From: Planctomycetota bacterium
GTDB taxonomy: Bacteria; Planctomycetota; UBA1135; UBA2386
Assembly (NCBI GenBank): GCA_020425925.1
Contig: JAGQRB010000711.1
Coordinates: 1-40,388, forward strand
Length of the DNA: 40,388 bases
Direction of reading: 5' to 3'
Shown here: positions 9,455 through 17,507 of the stretch, one piece after another
How positions within the stretch are numbered: position 1 is the first letter of the stretch
How the letters are laid out: each line of letters begins with the position of its first letter
Translations under genes and position numbers: made by a program
Notes under the pieces: generated by a model
Databases searched by the model: none
Seen by the model: the letters and a program-made list of their open reading frames with translations, nothing else
What the model was told of the DNA's origin: nothing

Positions 9455-10825
9455 ATGACCACTCGCCGGCTCGTACGGGGCTTGCCCCTCGTTCTCGCTT
9501 CCACCCTCTGTGCCCAGGGCGATTGGACGAACGCCATGCCGGGGACCAGCCCGTCCGCGCGCTCCTTCGCGCGGATGACGTTCGATCTCGGGCGCGGGGA
9601 GATCGTCATGTTCGGCGGCGGGACGCGCGTGCCTTCCGCGTACTTCAACGACACCTGGGTTTGGAGCGGTGGCAGCTGGTTGCAGCGCACCCCGACGACC
9701 TTGCCGCCGGCGCGCTACAACCAGGCGATCTGCTACGACATCGTGCTCGGCAAGGTGCTGATGTTCGGCGGGCTCGGCACCAGCGGCCCGTTCAACGAAA
9801 CCTGGGCGTGGGACGGCACCGACTGGTCGCAGCTGTTCCCGACCAACTCGCCGAGCCCTCGCCACGGCGTCGCGATGGCCTACGATCTCTGGCGCGCGCG
9901 CGCCGTGCTCTACGGCGGCACCGGCAACACCGGCAGCACCACCGAGACCTGGGAGTGGGACGGCACGAACTGGCTGCAACGCAGCCCGGCGACGCAGCCG
10001 CTCGGCCTCAGCTGGCACATGATGTCGTTCGACTTCAACCGCGGCGTCACCGTGATGTTCGGTGGCTACCTCAGCGGCGTCAGCAACGCCAGCAACGCGA
10101 CCTACGAGTGGGACGGCAATGACTGGACGCAGCGCACCACGGTGCACACACCGCCGGGCCGTTACTCGGCGTGTTTCGCCTACGACGAGGTGCAGCGCAT
10201 GCACGTGCTCTTCGGTGGCTGGGACACCGCGGTGCAGACCCGCCAGGACACCTGGGAGTACGACGGCACCGACTGGGCCCAGCGCACGCCGGCGAACTCG
10301 CCGAGCCCGCGTGCCTACTTCGGCAACGCGTTCGACCCCAGCAGCGGCGCCACCGTGATCTTCGCCGGCGAAGACACGATCTCGTCCAACAACGGCGAGA
10401 CCTGGCTCTACCGCAACCCGAACCCGGCGTCGTTCTCGTCCTACGGTGTCGGCTGCGGTGGCAGCGCCGGCAACCTGAGCCTCGCTTCGACCGGCGGCGC
10501 GCCGTGGATTGGCGATCCGGTATCGATCGAGCTCGGCAACCTGCCGAACGGCGCCGTGCCGTTCCTGTTGTTCGGCTTCCAGCGCGCGCAGATCAACCTC
10601 GGTCCGTTCGGCATCCCGGGCTGCACCCAGCTGTTGACCGCGGCGGGCAATATCCTGCTGGTCGCGAGCGGCGGCGTCGCGTCATGGAACCTGACGCTGC
10701 CGAACGACCCCTCGCTGGTCGGCGTGAAGTTCCAGCTGCAGGGCGCGGCGTTCCAGGCCGGTGGGGCCAACCCGTACGGCTTCGCGGCGAGCGCGGGCCT
10801 CGAGGCGATGATCGGCGTTCACTGA
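9455..10825 (+). CDS. Secreted kelch-like beta-propeller protein with conserved C-terminal domain
   Basis: A signal peptide (about residues 1-22, ending near LCAQ) precedes six repeats of about 50-60 residues. Each has a hydrophobic strand ending in FGG, YGG or FAG followed by a TWxWDGTxWxQR-type strand and a PxxR loop, the layout of kelch/galactose-oxidase blades. From about residue 330 a different domain begins (YGVGCGGSAGNLSL) and continues through GIPGCTQLL and LPNDPSLVGVKFQLQG. I associate this C-terminal module with many exported proteins of some Planctomycetota. Catalytic copper ligands of galactose oxidase are not evident, so a binding or structural role at the cell surface is more likely than an enzyme. 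Its stop overlaps the convergent ligase gene by 7 bases. Confidence 0.82.
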   Translation: MTTRRLVRGLPLVLASTLCAQGDWTNAMPGTSPSARSFARMTFDLGRGEIVMFGGGTRVPSAYFNDTWVWSGGSWLQRTPTTLPPARYNQAICYDIVLGKVLMFGGLGTSGPFNETWAWDGTDWSQLFPTNSPSPRHGVAMAYDLWRARAVLYGGTGNTGSTTETWEWDGTNWLQRSPATQPLGLSWHMMSFDFNRGVTVMFGGYLSGVSNASNATYEWDGNDWTQRTTVHTPPGRYSACFAYDEVQRMHVLFGGWDTAVQTRQDTWEYDGTDWAQRTPANSPSPRAYFGNAFDPSSGATVIFAGEDTISSNNGETWLYRNPNPASFSSYGVGCGGSAGNLSLASTGGAPWIGDPVSIELGNLPNGAVPFLLFGFQRAQINLGPFGIPGCTQLLTAAGNILLVASGGVASWNLTLPNDPSLVGVKFQLQGAAFQAGGANPYGFAASAGLEAMIGVH

Positions 10826-12315
10826 TCACGCGTCGGCTGGCGCAACGCGCCCTTCTGGATCTTGCCCGAGCCGGTGCGCGGCAGACGCTCGAGGAAGCGG
10901 ACCGCCTTCGGCGCCTTGTAGTGCGCGATGCGCTCGCGGCAGAACGCGATCAGCTCGGCCGCCGTCGCGGTCGCGTCCGGGCGCAACGCGACGGCCGCCG
11001 TGACGCGCTCGCCCCAGAGCTCGTCGGGGACGCCGAACACCGCGCACTCGAGCACGGCCGGATGGGCGTAGAGCACGTTCTCGACCTCGATCGAGTAGAC
11101 CAGCTCGCCGCCGGTCTTCACGACGTCCTTCTTGCGATCGACGATGTCGACGTAGCCGTAGGCATCGATCGTCGCGAGGTCGCCGGTGCAGAGGAACCCG
11201 TGCTCGTCGAATGCGGCCGCGGTCGCGGCCGGGTCCTGCCAGTAACCCGGTGTCACAGTGGCGCCGCGCACGCGGATCTCGCCGACCGCGACGCCGTCGG
11301 CTGCGATCGGCGCGCCGCGGTCGTCGGTGACCCGCAGCTCGACACCGCGGAACGGCCGCCCGGTCTTGCACTTCCAGTGCAGCTGCTCGGCGAGCGGCAG
11401 GGCACGGAGCTCCGGCAGCAGCAGGCTCAGCGTCAGGTACGGGCTGGTCTCGGTCATGCCGTAGGTCTGCACGTAGTCACAGCCGAACGTGGCCAGGATC
11501 CGGCGCACGACCTCGGGCGCGATCGGCGCGCCGCCGCTCAGCATGACCCGCAACGCGTAGTCGCGGGTCGCGGCGGACGGCTCGGCGACCATCAGATTGA
11601 GCATCGTCGGCACCAGGTTGGTGATCGTGATGCGCTCTGCGACCAGCAGGTCGAGCGCCGCTGCTGGCGCGAACTGCGGCAGGAACGAGTGCACGCCGGC
11701 GACCGCCGTGATCGCGAACGTCGCCCAGGCGTCGGCGAGATGGAACATCGGCGCGATGTGGGCCCAGCGGTCGGTGGCGGCGAGCCCGAGCTCCTCGATC
11801 GCCGCCAGTGCGTGGGTGCAGACGTTGCGATGGGTCAGCACGACGCCTTTCGGTCGCCCGGTCGTGCCGCTGGTGTAGTAGAGCTGCGCCGGCTGGTCGG
11901 CATCGGCGAGCTGCGGCGTGCCGCCCGTCGGCGTCGTCGCGAGGTCGACCGCGAGCACGCCGATACAGAGTTCGGCAGCGCCGTCTTGGTGCGCCGCGTC
12001 GCAGAGCAGCAGGGCCGCGCCGCTGTGGCTCAGGATCGTCCGCAGCTCGGCAGTTGCCAGACGGGTGTTGAGGCTGACCAGGATGGCACCCGCGGCTGCC
12101 GCCGCGAAGCACGCGAGGTAGTGCTCGACGCCGTTGTGCATCAGGCAGCCGACGCGGTCGCCGGCCATGACGCCGCGGGCGCGCAGCCGGGTCGCCAGGC
12201 CGAGGGCGAGGTCGCGCGCCGTCGCGTAGTCGATGCTGCGATCGCCGTGGCGCAGCGCGATCGCCGTCGGCGTGCGCTGCGCGGTCGCCGCGAGGAAGTC
12301 CCAGACGTTCACCAC
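10819..12315 (-). CDS. Acyl-CoA synthetase (AMP-forming), ANL superfamily
   Basis: The protein has the adenylate-forming enzyme signatures in order: P-loop-like YTSGTTGRPKGVVLTH, the A5-type motif YGMTET, the hinge-region TGDLATIDAYGYVDIVDRKKD, and the C-terminal lysine motif RTGSGKIQK. These enzymes activate carboxylic acids with ATP and join them to CoA. The lack of a carrier domain and the overall length (about 498 residues) fit a stand-alone medium- or long-chain fatty-acid or aryl-acid ligase; the substrate is not readable. The frame can begin at a TTG at 12348, but that would overlap the divergent truC start. The GTG at 12315 or 12312 gives an N-terminus (VVNVWDFLAATAQRTP) typical of the family, so I use 12315. 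The start remains uncertain. Confidence 0.87.
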   Translation of the reverse strand: MVNVWDFLAATAQRTPTAIALRHGDRSIDYATARDLALGLATRLRARGVMAGDRVGCLMHNGVEHYLACFAAAAAGAILVSLNTRLATAELRTILSHSGAALLLCDAAHQDGAAELCIGVLAVDLATTPTGGTPQLADADQPAQLYYTSGTTGRPKGVVLTHRNVCTHALAAIEELGLAATDRWAHIAPMFHLADAWATFAITAVAGVHSFLPQFAPAAALDLLVAERITITNLVPTMLNLMVAEPSAATRDYALRVMLSGGAPIAPEVVRRILATFGCDYVQTYGMTETSPYLTLSLLLPELRALPLAEQLHWKCKTGRPFRGVELRVTDDRGAPIAADGVAVGEIRVRGATVTPGYWQDPAATAAAFDEHGFLCTGDLATIDAYGYVDIVDRKKDVVKTGGELVYSIEVENVLYAHPAVLECAVFGVPDELWGERVTAAVALRPDATATAAELIAFCRERIAHYKAPKAVRFLERLPRTGSGKIQKGALRQPTRDQ

Positions 12316-12322
12316 GGTGTGG

Positions 12323-12328
12323 TAAAGA
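12323..12328 (+). promoter_or_regulatory. Weak putative -10 box TAAAGA before truC
   Basis: TAAAGA ends 7 bases before the ATG of truC, the same spacing as at better boxes in the window, but it lacks the final T of the -10 consensus. Confidence 0.22.
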
Positions 12329-12335
12329 GAACGGG

Positions 12336-13040
12336 ATGTCGTCGGCAAGTGCGCTCCCGGTCCTCCACCTCGACGACGACGTCGTCGCGGTCAGCAAGCC
12401 GGCCGGGCTGCTGGTGCACCGCGACGAGCACCATCCCGACGCGCCGGCGGCGCTGCAGACCGTGCGCGATCAGCTCGGTCGCAGGCTCTATCCGTTCCAC
12501 CGGCTCGACCGGCCGGCGTCCGGCATCCTGATGTTCGGCTTTTCTTCGGCAGCCGCCGCCGCGCTGCAGGCGGCGATGGGCTCGGAGCAGGCCGTCAAGG
12601 AGTACTTCGCGCTGATGCGCTGGCCCGGCAGCCACCGCGAGCTCGGCGACGCCTGGACCTGCGAGCAGACACTGCACACCGACGACGATCGGCCGCAAGC
12701 GGCGAAGACCGAGTTCGCGATGATCGAACGCTTCCGCGGCTCGGCGCTGGTGCGCTGCCGGATCTTCACCGGGCGCTACCACCAGATTCGCCGGCACGCC
12801 AACCATTGCGGCCGTCACATCCTCGGTGACACGACGCACGGCAAGGGTAGGATGAACCAGCTGTTCCGCGACAAGTACGGTCTGTCGCGGTTGTTCCTGC
12901 ATCTGCACCGGGTCGTCTTCCGCTGGCCGCCGGGCGGCGCGCCGCTGGAGATCGTCGATCCGATCCCCGCCGAGCTGAGCTCGGTCCTCGAGAGTCTGCG
13001 CCGCGAGCGCGTCACCGCGTGTCAGCCATCGCCTTCGTAA
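12336..13040 (+). CDS. truC: tRNA pseudouridine synthase, TruC-like (RluA family)
   Basis: The 234-residue protein has the RluA-family catalytic motif HRLDRPASGILMF, in which the aspartate attacks the uridine, preceded by KPAGLLVHRDE and followed by TGRYHQIRRHANH and GDTTHGKGRMNQLFR. The last motif is characteristic of TruC, which modifies U65 of tRNA in E. coli. There is no S4 domain at the N-terminus, also as in TruC. The next gene starts inside this one (22-base overlap), so truC heads an operon with two glycosyltransferase genes. That association is probably about expression rather than shared pathway. An RluA-type rRNA enzyme is the alternative. Confidence 0.88.
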   Translation: MSSASALPVLHLDDDVVAVSKPAGLLVHRDEHHPDAPAALQTVRDQLGRRLYPFHRLDRPASGILMFGFSSAAAAALQAAMGSEQAVKEYFALMRWPGSHRELGDAWTCEQTLHTDDDRPQAAKTEFAMIERFRGSALVRCRIFTGRYHQIRRHANHCGRHILGDTTHGKGRMNQLFRDKYGLSRLFLHLHRVVFRWPPGGAPLEIVDPIPAELSSVLESLRRERVTACQPSPS

Positions 13041-13804
13041 CCCTGGTCAACGACACCGAGCAGCTCGCCCGCTGTCAGGATTCGTTGCGGCCGCAGGTCG
13101 ACCCGTTTCCGGACTGGCTCGCCGTCGAGCCGAACCCGCGCGGCTGGAACGCCGCCGAGGGGCTCAACCACGGGATCGAGACTGTCGACGCCGAATGGGT
13201 CGTCTGCGTGCACCAGGACGTGCTCTTCCCCGCAGGCTTCTGGTCGCGCTTCACCGCGGCGCTCGCCGCGCTGCCGGCGGACGCGGCGCTCGCGGGCGTG
13301 GTCGGTTGCGAACGCCGCGGCTGGTATCGCGGCCACATCCAGGATCCCAACGGCCACTGTTTCTGGGGCCCGTTGCCGCGCGACGTGCTGACGCTCGACG
13401 AGGTCCTGATCGCGGTCCGCAAGTCGAGCGGGCTGCGCTTCGATCCCGAGGTCCCGGGGTTCCACTGCTACGGCTCGGACATCTGCCTGCAGGCCGAGCA
13501 GCGCGGGTTGCGCACGGTCGCGATCGACGCGCCGATCGTGCACCTCTCGACCGGCCGCGTCGACGAGCACTACGAACGGGCGTCGGCGTGGTTGCTCGCG
13601 AAGTGGGGGCCGCGCTTCGGTTGGGTGCTGCCGATGCCCGCGATGCTCGTGCGCGACGAGGAGCGGTCGTCGTGGCTGCGTCGGACGGCGGTGCGCTGGC
13701 GGCGTCGCCGCGACCGGCTCGCGCGCAACCGCAACGATTGCGGCCATTCCCCCTGCGGCGTAGCGTTGGCAGGGGGCCAGCGGTCGGTGTCGGCCGCCAC
13801 ATGA
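13019..13804 (+). CDS. Glycosyltransferase of the StrF / GT2-like type
   Basis: The 261-residue product opens with SAIAFVTLVNDTEQLARCQDSL, carries EGLNHGIETVDAEWVVCVHQDVLF (the HQD segment takes the place of the DxD metal-binding region of GT-A enzymes) and PGFHCYGSDICLQAEQ-like sequence typical of the StrF-like group. Its role is probably sugar transfer in polysaccharide or natural-product assembly; donor and acceptor are unknown. The GTG start at 13019 lies inside truC. The C-terminal 25 or so residues look unconserved and contain a strong inverted repeat, so the last part may be an extension. The stop overlaps the ATG of the next glycosyltransferase (ATGA). Confidence 0.78.
   Translation: MSAIAFVTLVNDTEQLARCQDSLRPQVDPFPDWLAVEPNPRGWNAAEGLNHGIETVDAEWVVCVHQDVLFPAGFWSRFTAALAALPADAALAGVVGCERRGWYRGHIQDPNGHCFWGPLPRDVLTLDEVLIAVRKSSGLRFDPEVPGFHCYGSDICLQAEQRGLRTVAIDAPIVHLSTGRVDEHYERASAWLLAKWGPRFGWVLPMPAMLVRDEERSSWLRRTAVRWRRRRDRLARNRNDCGHSPCGVALAGGQRSVSAAT
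13749..13776 (+). repeat. Inverted repeat CCCCCTGC / GCAGGGGG (8-bp stem, 12-base loop)
   Basis: The two arms (13749-13756 and 13769-13776) are perfectly complementary and GC-rich, so the RNA should form a stable hairpin. It lies in the last codons of the StrF-like gene, 24 bases before the start of the next gene, and could influence translation or transcript stability between them. No U-tract follows, so it is not a standard terminator. Confidence 0.5.
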
Positions 13805-15153
13805 TGCGGATTCTCGTCGTCGCCTACTACTTCCCGCCGCGCGGGGGGGCCGGGACGCAGCGCTTCGCGAAGTTCTGCAAGTACCTGCCCGAGTTCGGGA
13901 TCGAGCCGATCGTCCTGACCTCGGGCGGCGCTGACCGCTACGCGCCACACGACGATCCCAGCCTCGAGACCGCCGCCGGCACCCGCGTCGAACGTGTCGA
14001 GTCGCCGAAGCGCGGCAGCGCCTGGCGCCGGGTCCAACGTCTGCTGCGCTTGAGCATCGACGAGGACGAATGGGCCGACGTGGCGGCGGAGCGCGCCGCG
14101 GCGCTCGTGCGCGAGTGCTCGCCGTCCGCCGTCGTCACGACCGTTTCGCCGTTCGCGTGCTACCGCATCGGCATGCGTCTGCAGCGCGAGTTCGGTCTGC
14201 CGTGGCTGCTCGACATGCGGGATCCCTGGGCGCTGGACGGCTGGCGGCGTTACCGCAGCGTGCTGCATGCCGGCAACGACCTCCGGCACATGCGCACGGC
14301 GCTCGCGCGCGCCGACTGCGTGATCGCCAACGTGCCGCAGGCCAAAGAGGAGTTCATCCGTGCCGGTGCCGACGCGGGGCGCACGGTCGTGATCCCGAAC
14401 GGCTTCGACGAGCCCGACTTCGCGGGGCCGCGGCGGGCTGCTCCGAGCGCCGATCGCCTCGACCTGGTGCACATGGGCACGCTGCATTCACTCGACGTGG
14501 CGCCGGGCTTCACGGCCAACAGCGCACTGGTGCGTCGGCATCGCCAGATCGCGCCTCTCGGCCGCACGGGGCACTACCTGCTGCATGCCGCGCAGCTGCT
14601 GCGCGAGCGCGAGCCCGAGCTGTTCGCGCGGCTCGCGATCCACCTCTACGGTCAGGTCGACGACAGCCATCGCCGGCGGGTCCAAGAGCTCGGTCTGCAG
14701 GACTGCGTCATCCTGCACGGTTACGTCTCCCATGCCGAGACGATCGCGGCGCTGCGCGCGTGTGATGCGGTGTTCGTGCCGCTGCACGACGTTCCTGCCG
14801 GCGAGCGCGCGCTGGTGGTGCCGGGCAAGCTCTACGAGGCGCTCGCCAGCGAGCGCGTCGTGGTCGCGGCGCTGCCGGCGGGCGATGGTGCCGACCTGGT
14901 GCGGCTGGCGGATGCCGGGCCGGTGGTGAACCCGACCGACGCGGCGGCGCTCGCCGCGGCGCTCGGCGAGCTCGTTTCCGCCCACCGTCGCGGCGAGCCG
15001 CGGCGCGGTGCCCATTCCGAGCGCCTCGCGATGTTTACCCGGCGGCACCTGTCGGAGCTGCTGGCTCGCGCCATCGACGCGGCCGTGCGCCGCGACCCGC
15101 GGATCGATGTGGAGAGTCCGTGGGCGGCGCTGGCACGCCAGGAAAGCGCTTGA
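13801..15153 (+). CDS. Glycosyltransferase family 4-like protein
   Basis: The 450-residue protein begins RILVVAYYFPPRGGAGTQRF, the glycine-rich N-terminal motif of GT4 (GT-B fold) enzymes. The C-terminal Rossmann domain contains VIPNGFDEPDF, LVHMGTLHSLD and the nucleotide-sugar binding region VPGKLYEALASERVVVAALP, where glutamate contacts the donor in relatives. It probably transfers a sugar to a cell-surface polysaccharide or lipid carrier. The ATG at 13801 overlaps the stop of the preceding glycosyltransferase gene, and both follow truC, so the three are likely co-transcribed. A segment around residues 225-260 between the first and second C-terminal strands looks longer than usual. Confidence 0.87.
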   Translation: MMRILVVAYYFPPRGGAGTQRFAKFCKYLPEFGIEPIVLTSGGADRYAPHDDPSLETAAGTRVERVESPKRGSAWRRVQRLLRLSIDEDEWADVAAERAAALVRECSPSAVVTTVSPFACYRIGMRLQREFGLPWLLDMRDPWALDGWRRYRSVLHAGNDLRHMRTALARADCVIANVPQAKEEFIRAGADAGRTVVIPNGFDEPDFAGPRRAAPSADRLDLVHMGTLHSLDVAPGFTANSALVRRHRQIAPLGRTGHYLLHAAQLLREREPELFARLAIHLYGQVDDSHRRRVQELGLQDCVILHGYVSHAETIAALRACDAVFVPLHDVPAGERALVVPGKLYEALASERVVVAALPAGDGADLVRLADAGPVVNPTDAAALAAALGELVSAHRRGEPRRGAHSERLAMFTRRHLSELLARAIDAAVRRDPRIDVESPWAALARQESA

Positions 15154-15169
15154 CTGTCAAGGGAAAGCG
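15149..15169. promoter_or_regulatory. Palindrome CTTGACTGTCAAG flanked by GGAAAGCG direct repeats
   Basis: CTTGAC-T-GTCAAG (15149-15161) is a perfect 13-bp palindrome that spans the stop codon of the GT4 gene. GGAAAGCG occurs just before it (15141-15148) and again within its right flank (15162-15169), 21 bp apart, about two helical turns. This looks like a protein-binding site upstream of the glycosidase gene. TTGACT could also be a -35 box, but no good -10 follows. Confidence 0.35.
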
Positions 15170-15186
15170 ATCAAGATGCCGCCGTG

Positions 15187-15216
15187 AGTCCGGCCCAAAT
15201 ACGATGATACCGGACT
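15187..15216 (+). repeat. Inverted repeat AGTCCGG / CCGGACT in the intergenic region
   Basis: A 7-bp stem (15187-15193 with 15210-15216) encloses a 16-base A-rich loop in the 217-base gap before the glycosidase gene. Only TTT-GG follows, so it is a weak terminator candidate for the glycosyltransferase operon, or part of a leader structure. The rest of the gap (to 15370) shows no ORF with support and no riboswitch I recognise. Confidence 0.3.
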
Positions 15217-15370
15217 TTGGACCAAGGCAGCCATCGGCCGCAGGCATGACGTAAGTGGCGGTAGCATCTTCGACTACAGCGGCTGCGCCAAACCGGCAGC
15301 CTTTGCTCTCGGGCGAAACTATCCTCGCCGGCCCGACGAGCAGGCTCGTTCTCCGCCCTGGGAATCAGGA

Positions 15371-17500
15371 ATGAACCAGAAGAAAAAGATCGCCCTCGCC
15401 GGCGGAGGCTACTGCCTCTACGCCCCGCGCTTCCCGCGCTACTTCGAGGCTCCCGGCTTTGCGGACGAGGCCTGCATCGCGAACGCGATCGTGCCGTCGG
15501 TCTTCTTCCTGGCGTTCCTCGAGGGCACGACACCGCTGTCGTTGCGCTGCACCAAGGTCGACACCGAGAACGGCAAGGCCGTGCTGACCTACGAGGACGC
15601 CGGTGGCCTGAAGGTCGTCGAGCATCGCTTCGTCACCCAGGACGATCGCTTCGTCAGCGAGCTCGCGCTGCACAACACGTCGAAGGCCGAGCGCGAGATC
15701 ACGATCGTGCTCTGGACCACGACCGATCCCGAGGGCGAGCCCGTCTCGCTCGAGGGCGACAGCTTCCGCATCCGTCGCATGATCAAGACGACGGGAGCCG
15801 ATGTGCCCGCCGACATCCTCTACTCCAACCCCGGAACGAAGGGAGCGCGCTGCCTGCAGGGCTTCTTCTGCGAGGGTGGCAGCGACCGACCCGACTACGA
15901 GGAGACGCCGTGGTTCGAGCTGGCCGCGCTGCCGACGCCGCGCGCCAAGCGGCCGCTGGAGAAGCCGAGCCCGATCGTCGCCGGCTCGCGGGTCTACGCC
16001 GGCCTGTTCCGCACGCTCGGTCTCAAGGGCGGCGGCAAGGCCGAGCAGCGCTTCGAGGCCAACGTCACGTTCAAGGGCAAGAAGGTCAACTTCCGCGCCC
16101 GTCGCCCCGACGCCAAGGACGAGAACGGCTGGCAGGCGTTCTGGGACAAGGTGCCGAGGTTCTCGTGCGACGACAAGGCGATGGAGCGCGTCGTGCGCCA
16201 CCGCTTCGAGTTGCTCTACCTGCTGCGCCAGCCGCACGGCGCCGGCGCATTCGGCTCGCCCGCGGTCTGCGAGGGCAACGGCGACCTGCACCAGCCGACC
16301 TCGTTCAGCACGCCGGCGATCATCCGCGAGGCGCGCTGGCTGCAGGATCCGGCGCTCGCGCGCGGCTGCCTGAAGGTGTTCTTCGACAACCTGCTGCACA
16401 ACGGCCAGGTGCCCGGACGGGTGCACATGAGCGGTCTCGAGTCGGCCGACTTCTACCACGCCGACTGGGGAGGTGGCTTCGAGGCGCTCGACGCGATCCA
16501 CCCGGACAAGGCGACGAAGAAGGCCGTGCTCGTGCCGATGCAGCGCTACGTCAAGTGGCTCGCCAACAACCGCGACCCGGAAGGCAGCGGCCTCACGGAC
16601 ATCGTCAACCACTTCGAGGCCCGCCAGGAGTTCTCGCGTCGTTACGCGGTGATCGACCCCAAGGCCGATCGCGCGGTCGAGTTCGAGGAGCAGTTCCGCC
16701 TCAAGGGCATCGACGCCTCGGTGTTCCGCTATCGCCTCGTGAAGTGGCTGCACGCGGTCGCCGAGGAGATCCAGGAGAAGGCGATGGCGAATCGCTTCCT
16801 CGCCGAGGTCGAGGTCATCCTCGACACGATCCGTCGCAAGATGTGGGACGAGAAGGCGGGCCTGTTCATGGATCTCGATCCGAAGAGCCGGCGCAAGACG
16901 AACGTGCGCGCCGCGGTCGGCTTCTACCCGCTCGCCACCGACATCCCGAACGCCAAGCAGGTCGACAAGATGATCGACCTGCTCGGGAATCGGCAGGAGT
17001 TCTGGAGCAAGTACCCGGTCCCGAGCATCGCGGTCAGCGATTCGACGTTCGATCCTGCCGGGCGCTGGAAGGGCACGCGCAAGGACGCGCCTTGGAACGG
17101 TCGCACCTGGCCCGGCGTGAACTGCCACATCCTCGAGGGCCTGACCTACTGGGCCGAGCGCGGCAACAAGAAGGCCGGCCGCCTCGCGACCAAGCTGCTC
17201 GAGTCGACGATCAAGATGCTCAGCGGCGACCTCGAGGGCGATCAGACCCCCAACTCGCTCGAGCACTACAACCCGGAGACCGGGCTCGGCTCGCGCTATC
17301 GCGGTATCGACATGAGTCTCAACGCGTTCGTGCTCGACAACGTGTTCCGCGTCGCGTGCGGCTTCGCGATCCGCTTCGGCGAGGTGCAGGACGATCCGAT
17401 CGGTGACACGATCGACTTCCGACTGCAGGGCATGCCGCTCGGCAACAAGGTCTACGACGTCGAGCGCAAGGGCGGCAAGCTCAAGGTGTCGCAGCAGTAG
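15371..17500 (+). CDS. Clan GH-G-like glycoside hydrolase (GH63/mannosylglycerate-hydrolase type)
   Basis: The 709-residue protein has no signal peptide. An N-terminal beta-rich domain (about 1-240) precedes an alpha/alpha six-hairpin barrel. In the barrel, NGDLHQPTSFSTPAIIREA and WNGRTWPGVNCHILEGL (near residue 575) resemble conserved active-site stretches of GH63 and related trehalase-clan enzymes. SLEHYNPETGLGSRYRGIDMS near the C-terminus fits the same group. Substrates in this clan include mannosylglycerate, glucosylglycerate and alpha-glucans; which one applies here cannot be read off. The ATG at 15371 has a weak AGGA just upstream. The gene runs into the PLP enzyme gene with only 7 bases between, so they may share a transcript. 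Confidence 0.78.
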   Translation: MNQKKKIALAGGGYCLYAPRFPRYFEAPGFADEACIANAIVPSVFFLAFLEGTTPLSLRCTKVDTENGKAVLTYEDAGGLKVVEHRFVTQDDRFVSELALHNTSKAEREITIVLWTTTDPEGEPVSLEGDSFRIRRMIKTTGADVPADILYSNPGTKGARCLQGFFCEGGSDRPDYEETPWFELAALPTPRAKRPLEKPSPIVAGSRVYAGLFRTLGLKGGGKAEQRFEANVTFKGKKVNFRARRPDAKDENGWQAFWDKVPRFSCDDKAMERVVRHRFELLYLLRQPHGAGAFGSPAVCEGNGDLHQPTSFSTPAIIREARWLQDPALARGCLKVFFDNLLHNGQVPGRVHMSGLESADFYHADWGGGFEALDAIHPDKATKKAVLVPMQRYVKWLANNRDPEGSGLTDIVNHFEARQEFSRRYAVIDPKADRAVEFEEQFRLKGIDASVFRYRLVKWLHAVAEEIQEKAMANRFLAEVEVILDTIRRKMWDEKAGLFMDLDPKSRRKTNVRAAVGFYPLATDIPNAKQVDKMIDLLGNRQEFWSKYPVPSIAVSDSTFDPAGRWKGTRKDAPWNGRTWPGVNCHILEGLTYWAERGNKKAGRLATKLLESTIKMLSGDLEGDQTPNSLEHYNPETGLGSRYRGIDMSLNAFVLDNVFRVACGFAIRFGEVQDDPIGDTIDFRLQGMPLGNKVYDVERKGGKLKVSQQ

Positions 17501-17507
17501 CCGAGCC

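Noticed and set aside
7631-10204. 857-residue minus-strand ORF over the methyltransferase and kelch genes
   Set aside because: It is a shadow of two well-supported plus-strand genes and has no coherent motifs.
12315-12348. TTG at 12348 as the start of the acyl-CoA synthetase
   Set aside because: It would overlap the divergent truC start codon and adds residues that do not look like the family N-terminus. GTG at 12315 or 12312 fits better.
15217-15370. Riboswitch in the leader of the glycosidase gene
   Set aside because: I compared the sequence from memory with cobalamin, c-di-GMP, SAM and related consensus elements and found no convincing conserved core.
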